64,000 nucleotides of DNA, from assembly GCA_032158295.1 (NCBI GenBank), contig CM063249.1:21764270-21828269 (forward strand), given 5' to 3'. Numbering within the stretch: the first letter of the stretch is position 1; every line of letters starts with the position of its first letter. This stretch comes from Pycnopodia helianthoides (lineage: Eukaryota; Echinodermata; Asteroidea; Forcipulatida; Asteriidae). Below the pieces are notes generated by a model. It worked only from the letters and a program-made list of their open reading frames with translations, ran no database searches and had not been told where the DNA came from. A program made the position numbers and the translations under genes. Of the stretch, positions 1 to 13,800 are shown in pieces.

Positions 1-520
1 ACTCTACTCCGCGGCAGTAGATAGAAGGAAAGGCAAGTTCTTATCAGAACAAGCAAGCCCATAATTTTTCCAAATCTACTCTGCGGCAGTAAAAAGAAGG
101 AAAGACATGTTCTTATTAGAACAAAGAAGTATCTCGATTTTTCCGAAATAGATGTTGATCACATGATGTTAACAATTTGTTTGTTTACTGATGACAACAA
201 GATTCCGAAAGCAGGAAAAGTTCTTTACAATGTAACCCTTTGATTTTCCAAATCTACTCTGCGGCAGTAGATAGAAAGCATGACAAGTTCTTATCAGAAC
301 AAGGAAGCCCGTCTTTTTCAAATCTACTCTGCGGCAGTAGATAGAAAGCAAGACAAGTTCTTATCAGAACAAAGAAGCCCTTCTTTTTTCCAAATCTACT
401 CTGCGATAGTAGAAAGAAAGCAAGACAAGTTCTTATCAGAACAAGAAGGCCCTTCATTTTTTTAAATCTACTCTGCGGCAGTAGAAAGAATGCAAGACAA
501 GCTCTTATCAGAACAAGGAA

Positions 521-1717
521 GCCCTTACTGATAGAACAAGTACTTGTGTAAACCATTTCAACTATATTTAGATGTACTTTATATGCTTATTTTGCATGTG
601 TTATACCTGCCTGTTATGTTGATTTGTTTTGATAACCTGCTTGCTGGAGGTTTACTTAATTGTTTCACTGATTGTCTGTTAGTGTCATTTATTTAGTTGT
701 TTGTTCATTTCCTATTTTGTTTGCCAGTACCTGTTTTCACTTTTTGCCCGTTTAATTAACTGTGCCATTGGTTGTTTTTTCACTTTTTATTTTTCCATCT
801 GTGTGCCTGTTTGAATGGGTGTGTTTTTGCTCCTACAGTCTGTTTTTTTTTTTTAATTTGGTTTGGCTCAGTGTTGCATGCATGTTCATGTTTGTATAGC
901 TCACACATTAGTGCTGATATTTTTATTTAATTTTTTTTGTCTATCTATATATTTTACTTAATATTCAGGATTCTGCCCAGGATTTCTTTAGTGGTGGAAA
1001 AATGTTTCCCTGGAAACCATTGCGAGATGGACCAGTTATACGGTAGATCATACTCAAATCATAGAGGTACTCAAAATGAATGGCTTTGGATACCATTTTT
1101 ACTGGTAAATACCCAAATTTTACATTTCGTTGAAAACATTTGAAAGGAAATTGCAAGTGTAATTAAAAAATTTGGAAAATGTGTGGCGGTCAGAAACAGA
1201 TAAAATTCTGCCAGTGGTGGTTTGGGAATCCTTAGTGCCGGGCGGGTTTTCCGGCACCGACCGCTGTGGGCAGAACCCTCAATATTTACCATCCCCCAAC
1301 TCAAATCTTCATTATTCACAGTGTTGTCTGTTTAATGTGTAAACTGAGTTCTTGTATTAAGTGGACTGATTGACTTGTCAAGATAATGTTTATTCTTAAA
1401 TATATTATATATATTTTTATTAGCCTCTTATTTTTTGCAGATTTTTTGTTTTTATTAAATAAGTGTTCCATCTTAAGATTGAATTTATAGACTCTGGATT
1501 CATTGTGATTAGGTTCACTTTTATTTATCCTGGCCATCTTAAAATGAATTGTTCGTTTTGTCATGTTTCTATCTTGCCTTTACGATTAATGTTGCCATTT
1601 ATTATTAGCCTGTGTTGAATTGCTGCTTTATTGTATTGTTACTTTGACTTTCATTTTTGCTCTTTACACCCATACCCATTCTCTTCTCTCTCATCCCCAA
1701 AACAAAATCTTTTCAGA
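521..1717. repeat. Satellite-embedded 1.2-kb block, copy 1
   Basis: This AT-rich block lacks the 72-bp unit and interrupts the satellite. It recurs almost unchanged at 4821-6018 and 9687-10884. It contains an exon-like stretch at 969-1046: an acceptor (TTACTTAATATTCAG) followed by 25 open codons and TAG. It also contains a GTGCCGG/CCGGCAC dyad near 1230-1256. The short reading frames conserved among copies are explained by the recent duplication and are not evidence of coding. Confidence 0.9.
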
Positions 1718-4700
1718 ACAAGGAAGCCCTTCGAAATTTCCAACTCTACTCTGCGGCAGTAGATAGAAAGCAAGACAAGTTCTTATCAGAAAGAGGAAGC
1801 CCTATGATTTTCCAACTCTACTCTGCGGCAGTAGATAGAAAGCAAGACAAGTTCTTATCAGAACGAGGAAGCCCTTCGATTTTCCAACTCTACTCTGCGG
1901 CAGTAGATAGAAAGCAAGACAAGTTCTTATTAGAACAAGGAAGCCCTCCTTTTTACAAATCTACTCTGCGGCAGTAGATAGAAAGCAAGAAAAGTTCTTA
2001 TCAGAACAAGGAAGCCCATAATTTTTCAAAATCTACTCTGCGGCAGTAGATAGAAAGCAAGACAAGTTCCTATCAGAACAAGGAAGTATCTTGATTTTTT
2101 CGAAATAGATGTTGATCAGATGATGTTAACAAATTGTTTGTTTACTGATGACAACAAGATTCCGAAAGCAGGACAAGTTCTTATCAGAACAATGTAACCC
2201 TTCGATTTTCCAAATCTACTCTGCGGCAGTAGATATAAAGCAAGACAAGTTCTTATCAGAACAACAAACTTTTCTTTTTTTCAAATCTACTCTGTTGCAG
2301 TAGATAGAGAGCAAGAGAAGTTCTTATAAGAACAAGAAAGACCTTCATTTTTCCAAATCTACTCTGCAGCAGTAGAAAGAAGGAAAGACATGTTCTTATC
2401 AGAACAAGGAAGCCCTCCTTTTTTCCAAATCTACTCTGCGGCAATAGAAAGAAAGTAAGACAAGCTCTTATCAGAGAGAGGAAGCCCATAATTTTTTTCC
2501 AAATCTACTCTGCGGCAGTAGAATGAAGGAAAGACATGTTCTTATCAGAACAAGGAAGTATCTTGATTTTTCCGAAATAGATGTTGATCAGATGATGTTA
2601 ACAAATTTTTTGTTTACTGATGACAACAAGATTCCGACAGCAGGACAATTTCTTATCAGAACAATGTAACCCTTCGATTTTCCAAATCTACTCTGCGGCA
2701 GTAGATAGAAAGCAAGACAAGTTCTTATCAGAACAACAAACTTTTCTTTTTTCCAAATCTACTCTGCAGCAGTAGATAGAAAGCAAGACAAGTTCTTATC
2801 AGAACAAGAAGGCCCTCCCTTTTTACAAATCTACTCTGCGGCAGTAGACAGAAAGCAAGGCAAGTTCTTATCAGAACAGGGAAGCCCATAATTTTTCCAA
2901 ATCTACTCTGCGGCAGTAGAAAGAAGGAAAGACATGTTCTTATCAGAAGAAGGAAGCCCTCCTTTTTTCCAAATCTACTCTGCGGCAATAGAAAGAAAGT
3001 AAGACAACCTCTTATCAGAGAGAGGAAGCCCATAATTTTTTTTAAAATCTACTCTGCGGCAGTAGAATGAAGGAAAGGCATGTTCTTATCAGAACAAGGA
3101 AGTATCTTGATTTTTCCGAAATAGATGTTGATCAGATGATGTTAACAAATTGTTTGTTCACTGATGACAACAAGATTCCGACAGCAGGACAATTTCTTAT
3201 CAGAACAATGTAACCCTTCGATTTTCCAAATCTACTCTGCGGCAGTAGATAGAAAGCAAGACAAGTTCTTATCAGAACAACAAACTTTTCTTTTTTACAA
3301 ATCTACTCTGCGGCAGTAGATTGAAAGCAAGAGAAGTTCTTATCAGAACAATGTAACCCTTCGATTTTCCAAATCTACTCTGCGGCAGTAGATAGAAAGC
3401 AAGACAAGTTTATATCAGAACAACAAACTTTTCTTTTTTACAAATCTACTCTGCGGCAGTAGATAGAGAGCAACAGAAGTTCTTATAAGAACAAGAAAGC
3501 CCTTCAATTTTCCAAATCTACTCTGCGGCAGTAGAAAGAAGGAAAGACATGTTCTTATCAGAACAAAAAAGTATCTCGATTTTTCCGAAATAGATGTTGA
3601 TCAGCAGATGATGTTAACAAATTGTTTGTTTACTGATGACAACAAGATTCAGACAGCAGAAAAGTTATGGAACAGCAGGAACAATGTAACCCTTCTTATC
3701 AGAACGAGGAAGCCCTTCGATTTTCCAAATCTACTCTGCGGCAGTAGATAGAAAGCAAGACAAGTTCTTATCAGAACAAGGAAGCCCTCCCTTTTTACAA
3801 ATCTACTCTGCGGCAGTAGACAGAAAGCAAGGCAAGTTCTTATCAGAACAGGGAAGCCCATAATTTTTCCAAATCTACTCTGCGGCAATAGATAGAAAGC
3901 AAGACAAGTTTTTCTCAGAACAACGAAGCCCTTCTTTTTTCCAAATCTACTCTGCGGCAGTAGATAGAAAGCAAGACAAGTTGTTATCAGAACAATGTAA
4001 CCCTTCGATTTTCCAAATCTACTCTGCGTCAGTAGATAGAAAGCAAGACAAGTTCTTATCAGAACAACGAAGCCTTCTTTTTTCCAAATCTACTCTGCGG
4101 CAGTAGATAGAAAGCAAGACAAGTTTTTATCAGAACAATGTAACCCTTCGATTTTCCAAATCTACTCTGCGGCAGTAGATAGAAAGCAAGACAAGTTCTT
4201 ATCAGAACAAGGAAGCCCTCCTTTTTTACAAATCTACTTTGTGGCAGTAGACAGAAAGCAAGGCAAGTTCTTATCAGAACAAGGAAGCCCATAATTTTTC
4301 CAAATCTACTCTGCGGCAGTAGATAGAAAGCAAGGCAAGTTCTTATCAGAACAAGCAGGCCCATAATTTTTCCAAATCTACTCTGCGGCAGTAAAAAGAA
4401 GGAAAGACATGTTCTTATTAGAACAAAGAAGTATCTCGATTTTTCCGAAATAGATGTTGATCACATGATGTTAACAAATTGTTTGTTTACTGATGACAAC
4501 AAGATTCCGAAAGCAGGAAAAGTTCTTTACAATGTAACCCTTCGATTTTCCAAATCTACTCTGCGGCAGTAGATAGAAAGCATGACAAGTTCTTATCAGA
4601 ACAAAGAAGCCCTTTTTTTTCAAATCTACTCTGTGGCAGTAGGTAGAAAGCAAGACAAGTTCTTATCAGAACAAAGAAGCCCTTCTTTTTCAAATCTACT

Positions 4701-4820
4701 CTGTGGCAGTAGATAGAAAGCAAGACAAGTTCTAATCAGAACAAAGAAGCCCTTCTTTTTTCCAAATCTACTCTGTGGCAGTAGAAAGAATGCAAGACAA
4801 GCTCTTATCAGAACAAGGAA

Positions 4821-6018
4821 GCCCTTACTGATAGAACAAGTACTTGTGTAAACCATTTCAACTATATTGAGATGTACTTTATGTGCTTATTTTGCATGTG
4901 TTATACCTGCCTGTTATGTTGATTTGTTTTGATAACTTGCTTGCTGGAGGTTTACTTAATTGTTTCACTGATTGTCTGTTAGTGTCAGTTATTTAGTTGT
5001 TTGTTCATCTCCTATTTTGTTTGCCAGTACCTGTTTTCACTTTTTGCCTGTTTAATTAACTGTGCCATTGGTTGTTTTTTCACTTTTTATTTTTCCATCT
5101 GTGTGCCTGTTTGAATGGGTGTGTTTTTGCTCCTACAGTCTGTTTTTTTTTTAAATTTGGTTTGGCTCAGTGTTGCATGCATGTTCATGTTTGTATAGCT
5201 CACACATTATTGTTGCCATTTTTTATTTAATTTTTTTTTGTCTATCTATATATTTTACTTAATATTCAGGATTCTGCCCAGGATTTCTTTAGTGGTGGAA
5301 AAATGTTTCCCTGGAAACCATTGCGAGATGGACCAGTTATACGGTAGATCATACTCAAATCATAGAGGTACTCAAAATGAATGGCTTTGGATACCATTTT
5401 TACTGGTAAATACCCAAATTTTACATTTCGTTGAAAACCTTTGAAAGGAAATTGCAAGTGTAATTAAAAAATTTGGAAAATGTGTGGCGGTCAGAAACAG
5501 ATAAAATTCTGCCAGTGGTGGTTTGGGAATCCTTAGTGCCGGGCGGGTTTTCCAGCACCGACCGCTGTGGGCAGAACCCTCAATATTTACCATCCCCCAA
5601 CTCAAATCTTCATTATTCACAGTGTTGTCTGTTTAATGTGTAAACTGAGTTCTTGTATTAAGTGGACTGATTGACTTGTCAAGATAATGTTTATTCTTAC
5701 ACATATTATATATATTTTTATTAGCCTCTTATTTTTTGCAGATTTTTTGTTTTTATTAAATAAGTGTTCCATCTTAAGATTGAATTTATAGACTCTGGAT
5801 TCATTGTAATTAGGTTCACTTTTATTTATCCTGGCCATCTTAAAATGAATTGTTCGTTTTGTCATGTTTCTATCTTGCCTTTACGATTAATGTTGCCATT
5901 AATTATTAGCCTGTGTTGAACTGCTGCTTTATTGTATTGTTACTTTGACTTTCATTTTTGCTCTTTACACCCATACCCATTCTCTTCTCTCTCATCCCCA
6001 AAACAAAATCTTTTCAGA
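4821..6018. repeat. Satellite-embedded 1.2-kb block, copy 2
   Basis: This is the second copy of the block at 521-1717, offset by 4300 bp. Differences are sparse substitutions and small indels. The right arm of the GTGCCGG dyad is changed here to CCAGCAC. The exon-like stretch lies at 5270-5347 and is unchanged. Confidence 0.9.
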
Positions 6019-9000
6019 ACGAGGAAGCCCTTCGAAATTTCCAACTCTACTCTGCGGCAGTAGATAGAAAGCAAGACAAGTTCTTATCAGAACAAAGAAG
6101 CCCTTCTTTTTCCAAATCTACTCTGCGGCAGTAGATAGAAAGCAAAACAAGTTCTTATCAGAACAAGAAGTCCCTTCTGTTTTTCAAATCTACTCTGCGG
6201 CAGTAGAAAGAAGAAATAACATGTTCTTTTCAGAACAAGGAAGTATCTCGATTTTTCAGAAATAGATGTTGATCAGATGATGTTAACAAATTGTTTGTTT
6301 ACTGATGACAACAAGATTCCGACAGCAGGACAAGTTCTTATCAGAACAATGTAACCCTTTGATTTTCCAAATCTACTCTGCGGCAGTAGATATAAAGCAA
6401 GACAAGTTCTTATCAAACAACAAACTTTCTTTTTTACAAATCTACTCTGCGGCAGTAGATTGAAAGCAAGAGAAGTTCTTATCAGAACAATGTAACCCTT
6501 CGATTTTCCAAATCTACTCTGCGGCAGTAGATAGAAAGCAAGACAAGTTTATATCAGAACAACAAACTTTTCTTTTTTACAAATCTACTCTAAGGCAGTA
6601 GATAGAGAGCAACAGAAGTTCTTATAAGAACAAGAAAGCCCTTCATTTTTCCAAATCTACTCTGCGGCAGTAGAAAGAAGGAAAGACATGTTCTTATCAG
6701 AACAAAAAAGTATCTTGATTTTTCCGAAATAGATGTTGATCAGCAGATGATGTTAACAAATTGTTTGTTTACTGATGACAACAAGATTCAGACAGCAGAA
6801 AAGTTATGGAACAGCAGGAACAATGTAACCCTTCTTATCAGAACGAGGAAGCCCTTCGATTTTCCAAATCTACTCTGCGGCAGTAGATAGAAAGCAAGAC
6901 AAGTTCTTATCAGAACAAGGAAGCCCTCCCTTTTTACAAATCTACTCTGCGGCAGTAGACAGAAAGCAAGGCAAGTTCTTATCAGAACAGGGAAGCCCAT
7001 AATTTTTCCAAATCTACTCTGCGGCAATAGATAGAAAGCAAGACATGTTCTTCTCAGAACAACGAAGCCCTTCTTTTTTCCAAATCTACTCTGCGGCAGT
7101 AGATAGAAAGCAAGACAAGTTCTTATCAGAACAAGGAAGCCCTCCCTTTTTACAAATCTACTCTGCGGCAGTAGACAGAAAGCAAGGCAAGTTCTTATCA
7201 GAACAGGAAGCCCATAATTTTTCCAAATCTACTCTGCGGCAGTAGAAAGAAGGAAAGACATGTTCTTATCAGAACAAGGAAGCATCCTTTTTTCCAAATC
7301 TACTCTGCAGGAAAAGAAAGAAAGTAAGACAACCTCTTATCAAAGAGAGGAAGCCCATAATTTTTTTCCAAATCTACTCAACGGCAGTAGAATGAAGGAA
7401 AGCCATGTTCTTATCAGAACAAGGAAGTATCTTGATTTTTCCGAAATAGATGTTGATCAGATGATGTTAACAAATTGTTTGTTCACTGATGACAACAAGA
7501 TTCCGACAGCAGGACAATTTCTTATCAGAACAATGTAACCCTTCGATTTTCCAAATCTACTCTGCGGCAGTAGATAGAAAGCAAGACAAGTTCTTATCAG
7601 AACAACAAACTTTTCTTTTTTCCAAATCTACTCTGCGGCAGTAGATAGAAAGCAAGACAAGTTCTTATCAGAACAAGAAGGCCCTCCCTTTTTACAAATC
7701 TACTCTGCGGCAGTAGACAGAAAGCAAGGCAAGTTCTTATCAGAACAGGAAGCCCATAATTTTTCCAAATCTACTCTGCGGCAGTAGAAAGAAGGAAAGA
7801 CATGTTCTTATCAGAACAAGGAAGCCCTCCTTTTTTCCAAATCTACTCTGCGGCAATAGAAAGAAAGTAAGACAACCTCTTATCAGAGAGAGGAAGCCCA
7901 TAATTTTTTTCCAAATCTACTCTGCGGCAGTAGAATGAAGGAAAGGCATGTTCTTATCAGAACAAGGAAGTATCTTGATTTTTCCGAAATAGATGTTGAT
8001 CAGATGATGTTAACAAATTGTTTGTTCACTGATGACAACAAGATTCCGACAGCAGGACAATTTCTTATCAGAACAATGTAACCCTTCGATTTTCCAAATC
8101 TACTCTGCGGCAGTAGATAGAAAGCAAGACAAGTTCTTATCAGAACAACAAACTTTTCTTTTTTACAAATCTACTCTGCGGCAGTAGATTGAAAGCAAGA
8201 GAAGTTCTTATCAGAACAATGTAACCCTTCGATTTTCCAAATCTACTCTGCGGCAGTAGATAGAAAGCAAGACAAGTTTATATCAGAACAACAAACTTTT
8301 CTTTTTTACAAATCTACTCTAAGGCAGTAGATAGAGAGCAACAGAAGTTCTTATAAGAACAAGAAAGCCCTTCATTTTTCCAAATCTACTCTGCGGCAGT
8401 AGAAAGAAGGAAAGACATGTTCTTATCAGAACAAAAAAGTATCTCGATTTTTCCGAAATAGATGTTGATCAGCAGATGATGTTAACAAATTGTTTGTTTA
8501 CTGATGACAACAAGATTCAGACAGCAGAAAAGTTATGGAACAGCAGGAACAATGTAACCCTTCTTATCAGAACGAGGAAGCCCTTCGATTTTCCAAATCT
8601 ACTCTGCGGCAGTAGATAGAAAGCAAGACAAGTTCTTATCAGAACAAGGAAGCCCTCCCTTTTTACAAATCTACTCTGCGGCAGTAGACAGAAAGCAAGG
8701 CAAGTTCTTATCAGAACAGGGAAGCCCATAATTTTTCCAAATCTACTCTGCGGCAATAGATAGAAAGCAAGACAAGTTCTTCTCAGAACAACGAAGCCCT
8801 TCTTTTTTCCAAATCTACTCTGCGGCAGTAGATAGAAAGCAAGACAAGTTGTTATCAGAACAATGTAACCCTTCGATTTTCCAAATCTACTCTGCGTCAG
8901 TAGATAGAAAGCAAGACAAGTTCTTATCAGAACAACGAAGCCCTTCTTTTTTCCAAATCTACTCTGCGGCAGTAGATAGAAAGCAAGACAAGTTTTTATC

Positions 9001-9686
9001 AGAACAATGTAACCCTTCGATTTTCCAAATCTACTCTGCGGCAGTAGATAGAAAGCAAGACAAGTTCTTATCAGAACAAGGAAGCCCTCCTTTTTTACAA
9101 ATCTACTTTGTGGCAGTAGACAGAAAGCAAGGCAAGTTCTTATCAGAACAAGGAAGCCCGTAATTTTTCCAAATCTACTCTGCGGCAGTAGATAGAAAGC
9201 AAGGCAAGTTCTTATCAGAACAAGCAGGCCCATAATTTTTCCAAATCTACTCTGCGGCAGTAAAAAGAAGGAAAGACATGTTCTTATTAGAACAAAGAAG
9301 TATCTCGATTTTTCCGAAATAGATGTTGATCACATGATGTTAACAAATTGTTTGTTTACTGATGACAAGATTCCGAAAGCAGGAAAAGTTCTTTACAATG
9401 TAACCCTTCGATTTTCCAAATCTACTCTGCGGCAGTAGATAGAAAGCATGACAAGTTCTTATCAGAACAAAGAAGCCCTTCTTTTTCAAATCTACTCTGT
9501 GGCAGTAGGTAGAAAGCAAGACAAGTTCTTATCAGAACAAAGAAGCCCTTCTTTTTCAAATCTACTCTGTGGCAGTAGATAGAAAGCAAGACAAGTTCTA
9601 ATCAGAACAAAGAAGCCCTTCTTTTTTCCAAATCTACTCTGTGGCAGTAGAAAGAATGCAAGACAAGCTCTTATCAGAACAAGGAA

Positions 9687-10884
9687 GCCCTTACTGATAG
9701 AACAAGTACTTGTGTAAACCATTTCAACTATATTGAGATGTACTTTATGTGCTTATTTTGCATGTGTTATACCTGCCTGTTATGTTGATTTGTTTTGATA
9801 ACTTGCTTGCTGGAGGTTTACTTAATTGTTTCACTGATTGTCTGTTAGTGTCAGTTATTTAGTTGTTTGTTCATCTCCTATTTTGTTTGCCAGTACCTGT
9901 TTTCACTTTTTGCCTGTTTAATTAACTGTGCCATTGGTTGTTTTTTCACTTTTTATTTTTCCATCTGTGTGCCTGTTTGAATGGGTGTGTTTTTGCTCCT
10001 ACAGTCTGTTTTTTTTTTAAATTTGGTTTGGCTCAGTGTTGCATGCATGTTCATGTTTGTATAGCTCACACATTATTGTTGCCATTTTTTATTTAATTTT
10101 TTTTTGTCTATCTATATATTTTACTTAATATTCAGGATTCTGCCCAGGATTTCTTTAGTGGTGGAAAAATGTTTCCCTGGAAACCATTGCGAGATGGACC
10201 AGTTATACGGTAGATCATACTCAAATCATAGAGGTACTCAAAATGAATGGCTTTGGATACCATTTTTACTGGTAAATACAAAAATTTTACATTTCGTTGA
10301 AAACCTTTGAAAGGAAATTGCAAGTGTAATTAAAAAATTTGGAAAATGTGTGGCGGTCAGAAACAGATAAAATTCTGCCAGTGGTGGTTTGGGAATCCTT
10401 AGTGCCGGGCGGGTTTTCCAGCACCGACCGCTGTAGGCAGAACCCTCAATATTTACCATCCCCCAACTCAAATCTTCATTATTCACAGTGTTGTCTGTTT
10501 AATGTGTAAACTGAGTTCTTGTATTAAGTGGACTGATTGACTTGTCAAGATAATGTTTATTCTTACATATATTATATATATTTTTATTAGCCTCTTATTT
10601 TTTGCAGATTTTTTGTTTTTATTAAATAAGTGTTCCATCTTAAGATTGAATTTATAGACTCTGGATTCATTGTAATTAGGTTCACTTTTATTTATCCTGG
10701 CCATCTTAAAACGAATTGTTCGTTTTGTCATGTTTCTATCTTGCCTTTACGATTAATGTTGCCATTAATTATTAGCCTGTGTTGAACTGCTGCTTTATTG
10801 TATTGTTACTTTGACTTTCATTTTTGCTCTTTACACCCATACCCATTCTCTTCTCTCTCATCCCCAAAACAAAATCTTTTCAGA
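9687..10884. repeat. Satellite-embedded 1.2-kb block, copy 3
   Basis: This third copy lies 4866 bp beyond copy 2 and shares copy 2's diagnostic changes, for example CCAGCAC and the shorter T-run before AAATTTGG. Copies 2 and 3 are therefore closer to each other than to copy 1. The exon-like stretch is at 10136-10213. Confidence 0.9.
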
Positions 10885-13800
10885 ACGAGGAAGCCCTTCG
10901 AAATTTCCAACTCTACTCTGCGGCAGTAGATAGAAAGCAAGACAAGTTCTTATCAGAACAAAGAAGCCCTTCTTTTTCCAAATCTACTCTGCGGCAGTAG
11001 AGAGAAAGCAAGACAAGTTCTTATCAGAACAAGGAAGCCCTTCTTTTTCCAAATCTACTCTGCGCCAGTAGATAGAAAGCAAAACAAGTTCTTATCAGAA
11101 CAAGAAGTCCCTTCAGTTTTTCAAATCTACTCTGCGGCAGTAGAAAGAAGAAATAACATGTTCTTTTCAGAACAAGGAAGTATCTCGATTTTTCAGAAAT
11201 AGACGTTGATCAGATGATGTTAACAAATTGTTTGTTTACTGATGACAACAAGATTCCGACAGCAGGACAAGTTCTTATCAGAACAATGTAACCCTTTGAT
11301 TTTCCAAATCTACTCTGCGGCAGTAGATATAAAGCAAGACAAGTTCTTATCAGAACAAGGAAGGCCTTCTTTTTTACAAATCTACTCTGCGGCAGTAGAC
11401 AGAAAGCAAGGCAAGTTCTTATCAGAACGAGGAAGCCCATAATTTTTCAAAATCTACTCTGCGTAGATAGAAAGCAAGACAAGTTCTTATCAGAACAAGG
11501 AAGTATCTTGATTTTTTCGAAATAGATGTTGATCAGATGATGTTAACAAATTGTTTGTTTACTGATGACAACAAGATTCCGAAAGCAGGACAAGTTCTTA
11601 TCAGAACAATGTAACCCTTCGATTTTCCAAATCTACTCTGCGGCAGTAGATATAAAGCAAGACAAGTTCTTATCAGAACAAGGAAGGCCTTCTTTTTTCC
11701 AAACCTACTCTGCGGCAGTAGAAAGTAGGAAAGACATGTTCTTATCAGAACAAGGAAGCCCTCCTTTTTTCCAAATCTACTCTGCGGCAGTAGATAGAGA
11801 GCAAGAGAAGTTCTTATAAGAACAAGAAAGCCCTTCTTTTTTCCAAACCTACTCTGCGGCAGTATAAAAAGGAAAGACATGTTCTTATCAGAACAAGGAA
11901 GCCCTCCTTTTTTCCAAATCTACTCTGCGGCAGTAGAAAGAAGAAATAACATGTTCTTATCAGAACAAGGAAGTATCTCGATTTTTCCGAAATAGATGTT
12001 GATCAGATGATGTTAACAAATTGTTTGTTTACTGATGACAACAAGATTCCGACAGCAGGACAATTTCTTATCAGAACAATGTAACCCTTCGATTTTCCAA
12101 ATCTACTCCGCGGCATTAGATAGAAAGCATAACAACTTCTAAAAAGAACAATGTAACACTTCGATTTTCCAAATCTACTCCGCAGCAGTAGATAGAAAGC
12201 AAGACAAGTTCTTATCAGAACAACAAACTTTTCTTTTTTTCAAATCTACTCTGCGGCAGTAGATAGAGAGCAAGAGAAGTTCTTATAAGAACAAGAAAGC
12301 CCTTCATTTTTCCAAATCTACTTTGCGGCAGTAGAAAGAAAGCAAGACATGTTCTTATCAGTACAAGGAAGCCCTTCATTTTTCCGAATCTACTCTGCGG
12401 CAGTAGAAAGAAAGCAAGACAAGTTCTTATCAGAACAAGGAAGCCCTTCTTTTTCCAAATCTACTCTGCGGCAGTAGATAGAAACCAAGACAAGTTCTTA
12501 TCAGAACAAGAAGTCCCTTCCGTTTTTCAAATCTACTCTGCGGCAGTAGAAAGCAGAAATAACATATTCTTTTCAGAACAAGGAAGTATCTCGATTTTTC
12601 AGAAATAGATGTTGATCACATGATGTTAACAAATTGTTTGTTTACTGATGACAACAAGATTCCGACAGCAGGACAAGTTCTTATCAGAACAATGTAACCC
12701 TTCGATTTTCCAAATCTACTCTGCGGCAGTAGATATAAAGCAAGACCAGTTCTTATCAGAACATGGAAGGCCTTCTTTTTTCGAAATCTACTCTGCGGCA
12801 GTAGAAAGAAGGAAAGACATGTTCTTATCAGAACAAGGAAGCCCTCCTTTTTTCCAAATCTACTCTGCGGCAGTAGAAAGAAAGTAAGACAAGCTCTTAT
12901 CAGAGAGAGGAAGCCCATAATTTTTTGCCAAATCTACTCTGCGGCAGTAGAAAGAAGAAATAACATGTTCTTATCAGAACAAGGAAGTATCTCGATTTTT
13001 CCGAAATAGATGTTGATCAGATGATGTTAACAAATTGTTTGTTTACTGATGACAACAAGATTCCGACAGCAGGACAATTTCTTATCAGAACAATGTAACC
13101 GTTCGATTTTCCAATACTACTCCGCACCAGTAGATAGAAAGCATAACAACTTCTAAAAAGAACAATGTAACCCTTCGATTTTCCAAATCTACTCCGCGGC
13201 AGTAGATAGAAAGCACGACAAGTTCTTATCAGAACAACAAACTTTTCTTTTTTTCAAATCTACTCTGCGGCAGTAGATAGAGACAAGAGAAGTTCTTATA
13301 AGAACAAGAAAGCCCTTCATTTTTCCAAATCTACTCTGCGGCAGTAGAAAGAAGGAAAGACATGTTCTTATCAGAACAAGGAAGTCCTCCTTTTTTCCAA
13401 ATCTACTCTGCGGCAGTAGAAAGAAAGTAAGACAAGCTCTTATCAGAGAGAGGAAGCCCATAATTTTTTTCCAAATCTACTCTGCGGCAGTAGAATGAAG
13501 GAAAGACATGTTCTTATGAGAACAAGGAAGTATCTTGATTTTTCCGAAATAGATGTTGATCAGATGATGTTAACAAATTGTTTGTTTACTGATGAAAACA
13601 AGACAAGACAATTTCTTATCAGAACAAGAAAGCCCTTCATTTTTTCCGAATCTACTCTGCGGCAGTAGAAAGAAAGCAAGACAAGTTCTTATCAGAACAA
13701 GGAAGCCCTTCTTTTTCCAAATCTACTCTGCGGCAGTAGATAGAAACCAAGACAAGTTCTTATCAGAACAAGAAGTCCCTTCCGTTTTTCAAATCTACTC

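Noticed and set aside
937..1564. Short frames conserved in the three 1.2-kb blocks as small genes
   Set aside because: They overlap on both strands and their conservation is explained by recent duplication. None has recognisable content.
8517..9233. 238-codon minus-strand frame as a repeat protein gene
   Set aside because: It is pure satellite, open on both strands because the unit is 72 bp, and neighbouring units break the frame with stops and indels.
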